Source of the DNA: Sipunculus nudus
Lineage: Eukaryota; Annelida; Sipuncula; Golfingiida; Sipunculidae
Assembly (NCBI GenBank): GCA_026874595.1
Contig: CM049316.1
Coordinates: 21,351,839-21,415,838, forward strand
DNA: 64,000 nt
Direction of reading: 5' to 3'
The notes below the pieces were generated by a model. The model did not search any database. It was not told the DNA's origin and was given only the letters and a program-made list of their open reading frames with translations. This document shows, in pieces, positions 11,587 to 23,493 of this stretch. The stretch's first letter is position 1. Each line of letters starts with the position of its first letter. The translations under genes were made by a program, and so were the position numbers.

Positions 11587-12992
11587 TGTGACAGGATAAC
11601 AATCGGGCTAGTTTGTTATTGAGTCAGTAGATGGCAGTACCTCCCGGGGTTGAGTTGAGGTCAAAGGGGTTCCGCATGAGACTGTATTCGCTTCATGTCA
11701 ATTGTAAGCGCCAGCATGTGAATACGTGCCCTACAGTTTTGGCATTAAATGGTCGCTGATTACCTGGTAACGTAAACTGTGTTTCTAGGGATCTGTGAGT
11801 TTGCAGATTATGGTATTGAACTGGAGAAATAATTATAGTAAACTCAGTGTTACTTGGAGGTAGATGCTGATTTTGAAGACGCTATTGATGACGAGTTTCC
11901 AAGTTTTAAAATGTTTCGATTAGCTCGGGACAGATGGCGCTAGAGTTAAAGTTACAGCCTATGTGTCTATGATGCCAGCATTAGGGCCTTGGTATCATTG
12001 TTATTTAGTGGTTCTATGGATCGAAGAATGAAGATATCTTGATTATTAATATATACTTCTTTTCGTTATGATGCTAACCAAGTCCACTCTTATGTGTATG
12101 TGAATGCTGAAATGCTATATGACAGCAACTCCTTGCCCTCAATTATACTTTAATGTTTATCTTTCATAATGGAAAGGAACCAGTTTTGCTTTAGGTTTCT
12201 GCTGGCTGTACATATTGAAATGTAGTAACAGATGTTTATAACCTACATCTTCTAGATATGCATGATTGATAATTATGGACTTTGCTTATTAGGTATATGA
12301 CCTAAATTAGTACATTATTGTTCATGGATACTTGGACCAGGTTATTTTAAAAGGGTATTAATGTAATGAGACATCATTATGGTTTTGTTTGTGTTCCTAT
12401 GGGACACAATGTTAATATGATCAGGTATGAGAGATCAGATAGGGATCTTTTATAAGTTTTACTAGCTAAAAAATGTTTTATTTGTGAAATATTGTATTAT
12501 CGAAGATTTTTAAGTAATTTGTCTGGGACATTGTTTATCTGATTTTTTATCTGATGTGTGTCTATTGTCACACATCAGATAAAAAATCAGATAAACAATG
12601 TAGGCCTAGCTGTGGAGTTGGAGTCAGTTGCAGCCTGTGGGTATCTGGTTCTGGATCAGGTTTGCTGTGTAATCTACATGCCCAGGTTGATTGTGTAGGT
12701 ATTCAATCAAATTGTAATGCAGGGGTTGAAGTGTGTTATTGACATGTTAATATTTTAAAAATAGACACTGAGATATATTGTTGATGTGTTGTCACTTCAG
12801 TAAAAGGTAATGGACACATTAAGTGTTAATGTGTGTAATAAGTGTAACAGCCAATGGTCGCTCAGATAGATTTGACTAAAGACACAACACGACAACCAAA
12901 TGTATTGCATGATTACCGTAAAGACGGTATACAAATATTAGTGTGCTTATGGGCCGTTAGGTGGCAGCACCCTTCAGCCTGTATCTGTCACA
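11587..12992 (-). repeat. Putative 3' LTR of the gypsy element
   Basis: The segment is bounded by a perfect 8-bp inverted repeat, TGTGACAG at 11,587-11,594 and CTGTCACA at 12,985-12,992, and abuts a polypurine tract on the internal side. Both features are expected of an LTR in minus orientation, giving 1,406 bp. It holds short frames without recognisable domains and a perfect hairpin at 12,528-12,601. The left flank is CACGG; without the other LTR no target duplication can be tested. Confidence 0.65.
12528..12601. other. Perfect 33-bp inverted repeat with 8-base loop
   Basis: Left arm 12,528-12,560 and right arm 12,569-12,601 are exact reverse complements around the loop TCTATTGT. The arms contain the doubled word TTTATCTGATTTTTTATCTG. 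It lies inside the putative LTR. Confidence 0.95.
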
Positions 12993-13003
12993 TCCCCCTT
13001 CTT
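12993..13003 (-). promoter_or_regulatory. Polypurine tract priming site of the gypsy element
   Basis: On the minus strand AAGAAGGGGGA directly precedes the LTR start TGTGACAG, the position and composition of the plus-strand primer of an LTR retroelement. Confidence 0.65.
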
Positions 13004-13183
13004 AAGTTGTTAACCAAGGATATTAATCATATAGAAATATTATCATTAAATGAATAACCTATCACTGTTGTGTTACTCATGCTTGAATTCAGATGTTTCA
13101 AACTGATCTGTTAAATGGAAAGGATCTTTTTTCCGGTTTATATTATTCGTTAACAAAGTCTTTAAAGTGTTCTGGGCGTCGAA

Positions 13184-14163
13184 TTAAACGACCACTCCTT
13201 GACCCACCTGCGGGTTTTGGTTAGTCGCATCGGCCTTCAGCTGTTGTTCCTCGGCCGGTTGTTCCTTCAACTCAGGTGGTTCTTGGTGTGGTTGCTGCAG
13301 GTGACCACCTGGTGCTGTTGGTATCTCATCAAGAATCTCACTGACCGTTTGCGACGAAGGTGATGGTTGTTCAGTACACTTTATTAGGTGTCTGTGGTAT
13401 TGTCTAATTTGACCATTAAAGCACCTGTACGAAATATGATCGTGGCTGCTCGTGTTAGGACACAACAACTACTGGTTGCCATGTTTACTTTAGACGGACT
13501 TCCATACTATCTCTTTTCTTAAGAGCACGAAGAGGTTTTGTTCCTTTGTCATAGTATATTTTTTGCCGTTTCTGCCCATCACGCAGCTTTGTCTGTGCTC
13601 TAATTACACAAGGATTAAGCAAGGATTTTATGTTTGGTAACTTGGAGCGGAGCAGTCTACTCATCAGTAACTGGGATGGAGTGTATTGCAAACCACTAAT
13701 AGGAATGTTACGGTACTTCAAGAGTGCTACTTGAGGATCCCGATTGTCTTCATCTGCCGTTTTAAGGATGCTTTTGGTGGTGTGAATGGCCCTATCGGTT
13801 TGACCATTGGACTGCGGGTAGAAAGGGCTTGATGTTGTTACCTGAAAACCCCACTGCTGTGAAAACTCAAGCAAGTCCTTACTGGCAAATGGCATGTTGT
13901 CACCGATATCTTCCTGTGGAATGTGTTGGCGTGCGAAAGCGTTCTTTGATTGCTGTATGACTGATTTTGCAGTTTTTTCCGAGAGCTGGCAGACTTCTAG
14001 GTACTTAGAGTAATAATCTAATGCCACAAAGTAGTCATTGTCTTTGTAGGTCTTTATGTCCATCCCCACTTACATGAACGAGGTATCTGGAAGATCATGA
14101 GGGATCATTGGCTCTCTCTGGGTAGCCCTACTAAACTTAAGACATATCTGACATCAAGCTACC
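13184..14163 (-). pseudogene. Gypsy integrase: zinc-domain end, catalytic core and C-terminal part
   Basis: It starts just left of the hAT insertion with CQICLKFSRATQREPM (the CxxC half of the integrase zinc site). The core follows: DYFVALDYYSKYLEV holds the first catalytic Asp, GFQVTTSSPFYPQSNGQTDR is the hallmark SPxYPQSNGQ motif, and the spacing to IHTTKSILK is normal. Instead of the usual SDNGPQF the sequence has EDIGDNMPFAS, so the second Asp region is altered. A frame change near 13,470-13,485 leads to a pol C-terminus with SYRCFNGQIRQYHRHLIKC. A stop lies near 14,070. Nonfunctional remnant. Confidence 0.85.
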
Positions 14164-15799
14164 ATATTCTCTAGGGCTCTATCAATATATCGATATATCG
14201 ATACGAATCGATACGCGACTTCGATACGATAACCGAAATGCGTTGCATGCTGTATCGGTCCTATCGATGTAAAACATTGATTACTAACGAATAGGGATAT
14301 GACTCGAAGTTTAAATATAACCTTGACGATTTATAAAGCTTAATGCACGGTATATTTGTTGTCTTGCCTTTAATGACTTGATTAGAAATGTTTATACGCA
14401 TGCACGTCAGTACTTCCATGAAAAGCAGGTGCATGTAAGCGATAATAGGAAAATGATACTGACTTTCCTCTTTATTAATAAAATCGATATTCACATCACA
14501 TATTGCGTTGCAAAGCGGAGAAAGTTTAACTTTTTCAGCTTTGTTTTGACGGGCTGCACAGCACGGCGCAGCGCAGCGTTCGGTGTGGCCGGGCCTTAAG
14601 GGCGGACGTCCCCGTTGTTCGGGACAATGGACACTTTTTTTTCTGCCCGATGGCAAAAATCACCCCGGCGAACGGATACCCAAGCGTCCGTGTCGATCGA
14701 AGTCGGCAGAAATGCTTTGAAATTACAAATATGGTCTGCTTCTGGTACGCCTTATATATCACTTTAATGTTCTCATGATTTAGGCATATTGCTATGACTA
14801 TAAGACCGGAGCTGGTTTTACTAAAGTTATCTTATTTTTCAGCTGGAACATTCATTTATGTATCATTTTATCAATAGCATTCCCCCCAAAAATGACGGAA
14901 TTAACGAAGATTATATTGTGCCGAGCTCTCAGTGAAGCAACATATGAAGCAACATATTTATTCTGTATTTGGGCCACATTAAAGGCCTATTATCACAGGC
15001 CCAGAAGCGAGGACAATGACGTATCTGTTACACACCCAGACGATAACAGTCACGAGTCATGACCTTTCGCCTGGGGTGGAGGCTCAGCGATATCAACCAA
15101 TCCCCGATCCTGTAACATTTGCATCACATAAAACAATTCCAGCTACCAATTATAAGGCGTTTATGATATCACGCATTGATTTATCACATTTGCTTACGCT
15201 CCAAAAAGATTTTCACAAAACTTGAACGAGATGTCAGAAATTAATTTATGTCATAAGCGATTCTTTTATTATCACGGAGAGAGAGAAATTTTACAGACCC
15301 AGTGCAGAAATGTATATGTCGAGACGAGTAAGTCCTGTTGATGTCAATCAATGAAAAAATATTATTTTAATAATAGGTAATGACGATAATGTTCCAGTTA
15401 ATATGAAAAGCCTCATTCAAAAATAAAATAAAAATAAAATAAATAAATAAAACACAACAACCGGTAGCATTAAATTTTATTCACATATGTAACATATATT
15501 TAAGGTTTAATATTAAAGGAAAAATACCGGTTTTTTATGGTTGATAAAATCCCACAGTTGGGTCTCCGACATGTTACCGCAGCCGGACCTCCTGGGCCCA
15601 ACGAACAAATTGTCCAGTCCCGTGACTGTCCTCCCCAGAGGGGTTTCACTGTATATCATTTTATTTCTTTTTTTTATTATCTTTTTATTTTATTTTCACA
15701 GCCAGTCATAGGTTACTTGAAACTCCCCCGTTTCACATCAGACGTAAAATAAATGGTTAAAGCCTGTGGACAAATTCTTTTCACACTGGAGATTGACGA

Positions 15800-16236
15800 A
15801 CTCCAAAAAGAGAGCTATAAGAATTAATACAAATAGCAAATACAATGCCCACAGTGAACCGATTTTTAAATTATTAAAAATTCTTAAAGTTAATGACATC
15901 TTTAGACTAAATGTATTAAAATTTTACTATAATATCTGCCATGAATCGCTATCAAAGTATTTACAAACATTTAATTTTTCAACAAGGACCACGACACACG
16001 AACATGACACAAGACATAAAAATACCCATGTTACAAGTAAAACCAAACCTAAGAGAGCAGACAGCTGTCTGAGAAACATAACATCAAAAGTCATAAATGA
16101 AACCGACTTAATCATTGTTGACAAAATGTTCACTTATAGTCTTCAAGGTTTGATTTGCTACATCAAACAACATTTTATAAATTATTATAAAAACAATTGC
16201 CTTCAGATAAATTGCTACATCTGTAACAAAAATTAG
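15800..16236 (+). pseudogene. Non-LTR retrotransposon (LINE) ORF2, C-terminal end
   Basis: The frame reads KKRAIRINTNSKYNAHSEPI, then KLLKILKVNDIFRLNVLKFY, a TRHKN segment and FTYSLQGLICYIKQHF, ending at a stop at 16,234-16,236. This is the typical post-RT tail of LINEs of marine invertebrates (KRAIRII-NSKYNAHTEP-L-FKKLNILKLxDIF pattern). Everything upstream of this tail is absent, as in 5'-truncated LINE insertions. It lies inside the hAT-like element, so it inserted later or was carried along. Confidence 0.75.
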
Positions 16237-16545
16237 TCTAAGCCATAAAAATTTGTTTTAATCAATAACAAACTATAATTTCAGTAATTCAAGTTGTAAA
16301 TCTTCCCAATTTTTTACAAATTTCCTCATTAAATCATATAGTCTCAAATATTAAGAGTGTATAATCATTTAACCTCCATATTTATGTACAATTTCTCTCT
16401 CTCTCTCCATGTTTCATGCACAGGGGGCTGTTGTGTCAGCGGATTAAAATCCTTAACAGTCCCTAGACATTATAAAAACAAAAATATTGACAAACATACT
16501 GAATATATTTTGTATGGATGCTTTATTTTTATGTCGAATAAAATA

Positions 16546-16548
<3 letters not shown>

Positions 16549-16580
<32 letters not shown>
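16549..16580. repeat. (CT)n microsatellite
   Basis: Uninterrupted CT dinucleotides within the hAT-like element. A poly(G) run lies at about 16,686-16,697. Confidence 0.95.
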
Positions 16581-16583
<3 letters not shown>

Positions 16584-16881
16584 AATGGATTCATATTCAC
16601 AGAAATATACAAAACTGTGTAATTTCATGACACAAAGAATAAAGCCTATGATCTCTTCCATCAAAAGAAATAAAACTGTTTGTGCGGGGGGGGGGGGTGC
16701 AAAGGGCTCAAAGAAGATCGAGATTTATATATATATAAACAAGAAACAGGAGCTTTTATTAAGAAATGATAACCAAAAGAGAAATGAAGCGTTTCGTCAA
16801 TACGTATCGGTATCGAATAAACTGTATCGCGATACGTATTGTACCGGATGAGGCAGGCCGATACCCAGCCCTAGTATTCTC

Positions 16882-18515
16882 AATGTCACTTGCCATTCTT
16901 GGGCGATACATAACCATTCAAGCACTAGCTTTGCACTTTTCTTCACCAAAATGACCTTCATATATAAGCTGCAACATAGCTGGTTGTAATGACTTTGGTA
17001 TTATTGCTTGGTCTCATGAATGTAACACCATCAACAATGTTCCAGTAAATGTGTGCATTAGCGTTCACTTTTTTTGTCCTTGGCCTGCCTGTGACAATAT
17101 ATTTTTTCACAAACTTCAATGCGGTGTCTTTCTCTGTTGCTACAGCAAGCTCTGCAAATTTGACTGCACTTATTGGGGCATTTGCTATAAGCGTATGAAC
17201 AGCCATTATTGTTTCTTCCTAAAGAACTGTCTGGTGTGACTTTGATGAATGCATGCGATAACGTGTCAATCACATACATTTACTTGCCTGGCATATAATT
17301 GACTCTAAGGCAATATTGCTGTAAGCGTATCATCATGAGTTGTAGTATTAGCGGTGCCTTACAGAGTGGCTTCTTTGGAATACTTCCTAGAGGCTTGTAG
17401 TCTGTGTGTACATGCATGGCTTCCTTTCCCCAGATATACTGGTTGAACTTGTTGCACGCGAAGCAAATGACCAACATTTTCTTCTAAATCTGAGCGTAAT
17501 TGGTTTTAGCTAACGATAATGACCTTGAACTGTATGCATCTGGTTTGCCTTGTTGCATGAGACATGCGCCCAGTCCATGGTGTGATGTGACTGGATTTGC
17601 GTCGTCAAAGTAAGCTAGCACTGGCTTGCTAGTGAGAATTTGCTTCAAGTGATTTAGCACTTGCTCATGCTTAGGTTGCCAACACCACATGGCATCTTTT
17701 TTCAGCAGCTCTCTGAGAGGAGCTGTGATAGAAGATTTATTTTGAATGTACTGCGAGAGATATTTAATCAGAAGGCGCTGAAGTGACTATACATCTGTTG
17801 GACAGGACATTTCTAGAATTGCTTGTTTTTTAGTGGACTTGGTTTGACACCACTTGCCCAGACAATGTTTCCCATGTATTCAACTTCACTTATTTTGTGT
17901 AGAAATTTGTCCGTGTTGAAACGAAAGCCTTTGGCTCACGATTTGTCTAGTACTCTGCACAGGAATGCACAATGCTCGGCCATATTAAATGCTGCGATTA
18001 TCATGTCATAAGCTATCACATGAACACCTTCTATGTCCCAAAATGTCTCTTATTGCGTTTCTGCATTGCCTGGCTGAACTAATGCCGAAGTGCTACGCTT
18101 GAATCTCTTTCTGTCCAACGGTGTATTGAATGTACATAGATAGGATGACTTCTCCGACAACTTCACATGGTAATAGCCATTCTTCATGTTCAGTTTAGTG
18201 AATACTATTTTTGCCTGCTAACTTCTTTTGAAAATCGCCTGGTGTGGGTATGTTGTAACGCTCACGCTTGACGGGATATTTAGCGGTTTTGGATCCAGGC
18301 AAGACGGAATGGATTCATTCTTTTTCTCAGTGATCACAAGGTTGCTTACCCAGTCAGTGGGTCTGTCCACATTTTCGATGATTCCATTTGCCTGGAGCAC
18401 CTCTAATCTTTCTTTAGCTTTGCCGTACAGTTATTGGCACCTTGCGTGGACTCTGGATTGTGCCACTGACATCTCCTTTCATTTCAATATGATATTCCTT
18501 GTCATACAGGCTTAA
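16882..18515 (-). pseudogene. Gypsy reverse transcriptase, RNase H and integrase N-terminus remnant
   Basis: Reading leftward: RT start ANGIIENVDRPTDWVSNLVI and CLDPKPLN; a thumb/palm part with GISSA in another frame; AYDMIIAA where the catalytic YxDD box belongs (degenerate); then RNase H with PVLAYFDDANPV, GLGACLMQQGKPDAYSSRSL, HTDYKPLGSI, APLILQLMMIRLQQY and NYMPGK. The integrase N-terminus follows with AVKFAELAVATEKD and, next to the hAT insertion, EGHFGEEKC and YRPRMASDIEN. At least four frame changes and several stops are present. Confidence 0.85.
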
Positions 18516-18699
18516 GCCAGGGAAAATGTCTCTATACTGTTGCACGACTGTTTCCTTGGTCAGGGGTGACGGTTTTGTGCATGTGTAAACGGTTCTTACA
18601 AGGTCCAGGGCTTCACAGGCTTCATGACCGAGTATCGACGTATCTCAAGTGTCTGGGATATAGAACTGCAGCTACATGTTTACAACTTTGTCTGTGGTG

Positions 18700-19210
18700 C
18701 ATGTCATAAATGCTCAATTTAACCAAGAGGCTTAATGTTCTGTCTGCATACATAGTAAAGTATTAGTCTTTTTTATGGCAGCAGTCTTGTAAAGTTTGAT
18801 GAATTCAGTTACAGGCAACACATTGGCTTGTGCTCCTGTGTCAAGCTTAAAGTCTATGTCTTGGGCCTGCACTTAGCTGGATATACTGAGCTCCCCCTAT
18901 TGAGAGTACTCATCACTAAATATCTAGAAATATCATCCTAATCTGATTCATCACACTCTAGCTCGTGGTCTCCTCGACGAAAGCCACCAACCCTGCACAC
19001 TTTAGCGAAATGATTCTTGCCACTGCATTTCTTACAGGTGGCGCCATAGGCTGGGCACTGGCGTAGTGCGTGTTTAGTCCCACTGTATTGACAGTTAGAC
19101 TCACTATGCTTTGGCATATTTTGCTGACTTACAGGGGTAGCACCTCCAGTGTTTCTATTTGAATCATGTCTTTTATCTCTATATATCATCTGCTTGGCAA
19201 TAGCATGCAC
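18700..19210 (-). pseudogene. Gypsy gag zinc knuckle and aspartic protease remnant
   Basis: A 90-codon minus-strand frame (18,938-19,210) holds two knuckle-like motifs, CQYSGTKHALRQCP and CKKCSGKNHFAKVC, the second a good CX2CX4HX4C. About 90 bases further on, FKLDTGAQANVLPVTEF gives the retroviral-type protease active site (DTGA) at about 18,830-18,850, with a stop roughly 40 codons later. Confidence 0.8.
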
Positions 19211-19260
19211 TTACTTAACTTGTGTTTGACTGTTGGCTGTTTGTTGGGAAATCATTGAAA

Positions 19261-21783
19261 ATAATTATTTCCCCTTTTCACAATTCATAGCTGTTACAGT
19301 GAAGATGTTTAAAAGACTTTAGATGATACGTTATAATTTAAAACTGTTAACTGTTCCTACACTTGTAAAGAAGAAATAATCTCTTTGGCCAATATGTTTC
19401 GTAGCCCAGTTGAGTACCATGGTTGAACCTCCTGTGCTGTTGCCAAATATATAAATATCTCAAAGAAAAGAAGCATCTTTTCTAACTTTGCGGAGGTTCT
19501 CAAAGCTATGAGCAAAAATGTCACAAATCATGTGTCAACAGCTTGAATGAATCCTCTAAGGTGACATCTCCTCATTCTCCTGGGTTTCCAGAATCTAGAT
19601 TCTCCTGACACTTGCCAGCCCTCTTCAAATTAACAGAAGTAGGTGATGAAATGTTCTGAAATAAATTTATTTGAACATATATGAATATCGCAATTGTTAA
19701 TAACATCAAACTGCTACCAACATTTATATTGTTCAAGCACAATTCATATTTCATTCAATACTCACCAGAATACTGGATACTCACGTTTAAAGGTTTCTGC
19801 AGCTCTTGTTCACCACACGCATGTTCTTTCCATCGTCTGCACAGCATGTATCATGTTACGGGTACACGTCATAGCACGTGTCACTCGGAACTCCTCTGCC
19901 GAATTCTAATATCGAGTGTCTCGCGAGATGTTCCGGTTGAGCACGTGTAGGACAATAACTATTATGGACGTCTAGCGGCAATAGCGTAAACTAATTTTAT
20001 AAGGCGCCGTATGGGTTTTGTTTAAGGTAGAATATGCAAACTTCAACTCGATTATTTATGACCAGAAACCCGTAGAAAGCGTGTATTTTAAGGAAAACAC
20101 CTGGGCGTATAAAACAAAACTAAAAAAACGTAGTTTTTGCAGTGTATAAATCTTCATCCGCCCGAACATCATCTCCACAGTATAAATGTTAATAAATGCG
20201 TGATTAAACGGAACACTGACGTAAAACATAATCAAAATTAAAAATCATACTCTTATTAATTAATACATTTGGCGAATGAAACTGATTATCCGCCTGCGGA
20301 CCAGCACATATGGAAAGGCTCCATAACCGCATGTGGGTCCCCGCAAATGTAGGCCTACCGCGCGGGTTCCGCCCAGACAAAAGCGGCATGTATAAAAAAG
20401 GCAGTATAAAGCGGACAGCAGACATTAAAAAAGAAATGAAATGCAATTTTGAAATTTATATATGTTGATGAAACAGTTCAATTGGTTTATTTAATAATTG
20501 TGAAGGCAAGATTTTGGTAGAATATTTGGTCCGCTGTTGCAACATGTGAAAAAATGTACTTTTACGCCGTTAGAAAATGCACAACCCGTACACTCTAATG
20601 ATGTTAATGATGTTGTTCAATCTCTACCACTAAGTATTTACTGTTATATTTGAGGTGACATATGTAAGCCAAAAGGTGACATTATGATTTACTGATGTAC
20701 TTGTGTCAGTGTGATAAGGTTAATATCATGTATGTTACATATCATTATAATTATAAATAAACTACTTATAAAACCTGCAAAGAAAATCCAACAATCAATC
20801 ATGCTATAAAATATACACAATTAATAAAAGGGACATAATCAGGAGCAATATTTTACCTATTCTTTCAAAAATTAGTTCAGTTTTGCTTTATACACAAATT
20901 TCCCAAGAAAAACCATCCCACCACACAGTCTCAGTACCTCGCATATGGCTCTTTAACATCTTGTTGTGGCTCTGCTTGTTATTAAACACTGTCCACATGT
21001 GTCTGCTTACCAAAGCAAAGCCGCGTGATCGGAGGTCCGACTATGAGCCGCAACACATGCTGTTTAAGCCAGCAGGAAAATGTATTGCATTTTCGGGCCA
21101 AGTCAGTCAGGACATCTCCTGATTGACACGTGTTGTGGCTTCGCGATGCTCACTGCCCCACGCGCTTTGTTTATATTGACACCTGTTATCGCGCCCTGTC
21201 CACTGTCTTTAACACTCGTTTACATGAGTAAGCAAAGGATTTCAAGGCAATATTTTTGCAGGTACAGATTTTTTTTAAAGGGAAGAAGTTATTGTTTCGT
21301 GTACTTTCAACATGCTCTATAGGTGATTGGGACCCTTTAATATACAAAATATCAACATGTTCAAATAGACATGCATACAAACGTTATAAAATACAACATA
21401 TACCGTACATAAATATACAAGCAAGTTCCTTGTAATGTTAAAAAGAATTACTTTTCCCACATTTTTTTATATTCCTAAACATACTTCATCAGTACCATCC
21501 TTCTTAACCTCTATATATACAGTGTTTCCTAATCGTCTGCGCAGCGCCCTGCCAGGGGCCCTGAATAAGTAAAATTGCATTTAGAGATTTTTAAAAATCT
21601 TATTTAAATTATTATATTTGACGCATTATTTCCTAAATTTTATTATTCTATAATCAGAAATGTATATCTATATAACCAACATATTTGATATGTAATGACC
21701 AAATGTGCTCAAATATAGTTTGTAAAATGCAATGCATCGTTTTCTTACCGACGTTATCAACATCATGAACAACGTTTTTTAAA
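19261..21783. other. No supported gene
   Basis: The short frames here have no recognisable domains. The stretch 19,800-19,990 is relatively CpG-rich and has the palindrome TCTCGCGAGA (19,919-19,928), a known promoter motif in vertebrates, but no adjoining gene is visible. The missing gypsy 5' LTR was looked for here and not found. Confidence 0.5.
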
Positions 21784-23151
21784 AGGCCAAAACACATTGG
21801 CGCGGGCGGCAAGCGTCCGTCACGGGGGCGGCAAGCCGCTAAAATTGCTTTCCTATATAGGCGTATATGACTTAGGCCTATGACAAAACACACTGGCGCG
21901 TGCGGCACGCGGGTGGCAACGCTGCGAGTTTTTGCAATCGCTCCCGTATTTCTTGCATGTGAACATATACAGTGTCTGTTTAAAATCTAGTATAATATTA
22001 AAATGCATTTAATTTACACTTTATTTGATTACTTCTAAATATAGTAAAGTATATAAGTATATATAACATATAACAACTATACATAGACATATGCATGTTT
22101 ATATAATTCTTTGATATATAAATTACAAGCATTTATATTCACATGGAAACAGTTTTATATATTTTAAATAAAAAATTATTGTTCAACGAGTGATATCATT
22201 ACTATTTTATTAAATTTACGCTACACGGGGGTATATATCTGAGACAAACATATAAAATACTGCAAAAAGTCTCGATATTCCACAGCTGTTAGGCCTGCAC
22301 AAATTTACCGCGTGCCGCCCGCGCCAGTCTGTTTTGAAAATGCCGCGTACCTGCCGCGCGAACGCTTGCCGCACGCTAGTCCGCCACGTACGGACTCCGT
22401 TTATGTGATACGGAGTCCGACCGTCTGGCGGTGAGAGTTCACCCTGCCGTTCATGGAAGGACCTGTAACATGAATTACCACTGCTTGTTGTGCGATAGAG
22501 AAACAATCTTGTATTTATATATAGAAATAAACTTTTTATGTATCAAATTATATCGATATATCACCTTTATTTGCGCCTGTAAATGTTTTTTTATCCTTTG
22601 AACTGCCGGGGTTCAGATGTTGCATGCCAACTGGACACCACCGGAAAAGGAATCCTATGCAAATTAGGTGGGCAATCTATGCAAAAGATGAATTCAGGGG
22701 GGCTTTTCCCAGGAATGCCAGTGCCGTGCACTAGGATAGACCATATTTTCATAAGCATCCTTCCCATCATACATCGCTTGTTGTCAATGATGCAAAACTC
22801 CTATTGGTTGTTCCAACCGGAAAGCGCCATCGGCCAGACGGAGACGATGTAATATCTGACTTCATCCAGAGTAAGTGCCCATACTTTATTAATGCTGGTC
22901 ATCCAGCAAAAGTTTTGGTCCCAACGGAGTCTTAGCATCTGTAACAATTATAATATGTGGGGTTTGTTTGGTGTCCTCACGCTTCACAAGGCATACACGT
23001 GTCTGTGGGTCTGTACGGATCCGTACAAACTTAGATAGTATAGACTCTCCCCGCCAGAGGCTGCAGCGCTTGTATTGTTTACTATATATGTCAGCGCTGC
23101 AATACTGCAGCAAGCCGCACGCCTGCCTCCCTTGCCAGTGTGTTTTGGCCT
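21784..23151. mobile_element. Inverted-repeat element with AGGCCAAAACACA ends and GC-rich subtermini
   Basis: The left end AGGCCAAAACACATTGGC pairs with AGGCCAAAACACACTGGC on the opposite strand at 23,134-23,151 (17 of 18). The subterminal sequence is GC-rich (GGCGCGGGCGGCAAGCG), in contrast to the AT-rich surroundings. Related copies lie inside at about 21,885-21,920 and, inverted, at about 22,310-22,345, suggesting nested copies. No transposase recognised; no clear target duplication. Confidence 0.55.
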
Positions 23152-23493
23152 AGCGACAGCTTGTCACCCCAAACGTCGATTTTAGATGAACTGAAGACGA
23201 TGGGGTGACAGTACAAGCTATTGGGTTCGCATCAATTCTAGTATGTGCAGATGTGCACGCCATTTCTGACAATACTTTTTCATTTTCATCCACTTCTCGA
23301 ACTGTCATTTTCCTGAGTTAAGACAAAAAGTGACGTTATTCTGTTGGGGAAAATAATAATTATTACATCCACGGTTGACTTACGTGTAAACGTGCAGCAG
23401 TTTTTAATTCCGAGGCTGGTTTTACTCGAAAAACTCGTCTCCACGTCTGTCAGCGGGAGAATCATAACTTCCGGTAGGGGATTTCCAAACGGC

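Larger units (their letters stand above)
14172..16873. mobile_element. hAT-type non-autonomous DNA transposon inserted in the gypsy integrase
   Basis: The ends are TAGGGCTCTATC on the left and, in reverse complement, TAGGGCTGGGTATC on the right, followed by TATCG-rich subterminal sequence. Flanks are ATATTCTC (14,164-14,171) and GTATTCTC (16,874-16,881), an 8-bp duplication with one mismatch as expected for hAT elements. Removing the element joins the two halves of the integrase HHCC domain (DIEN to MVA-CQIC). No hAT transposase is visible inside. The interior holds a LINE fragment, a CT tract and a poly(G) run. Confidence 0.85.
11587..19260 (-). mobile_element. Decayed Ty3/gypsy LTR retrotransposon, minus strand, 5' truncated, split by a hAT element
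   Basis: Reading leftward from about 19,210 the order is gag-type CCHC knuckle, aspartic protease, reverse transcriptase, RNase H, integrase, polypurine tract and LTR, the standard Ty3/gypsy order. Frames change several times and stops are frequent, so no open pol remains. Only the 3' LTR (11,587-12,992) is found. No second copy of its sequence lies to the right of gag, so the 5' LTR and the gag N-terminus are missing or beyond recognition. A 2.7-kb hAT-like element sits inside the integrase region. The right boundary is approximate. Confidence 0.85.

Noticed and set aside
19919-19928. TCTCGCGAGA as a promoter
   Set aside because: Single 10-mer without an adjoining gene or transcription evidence.
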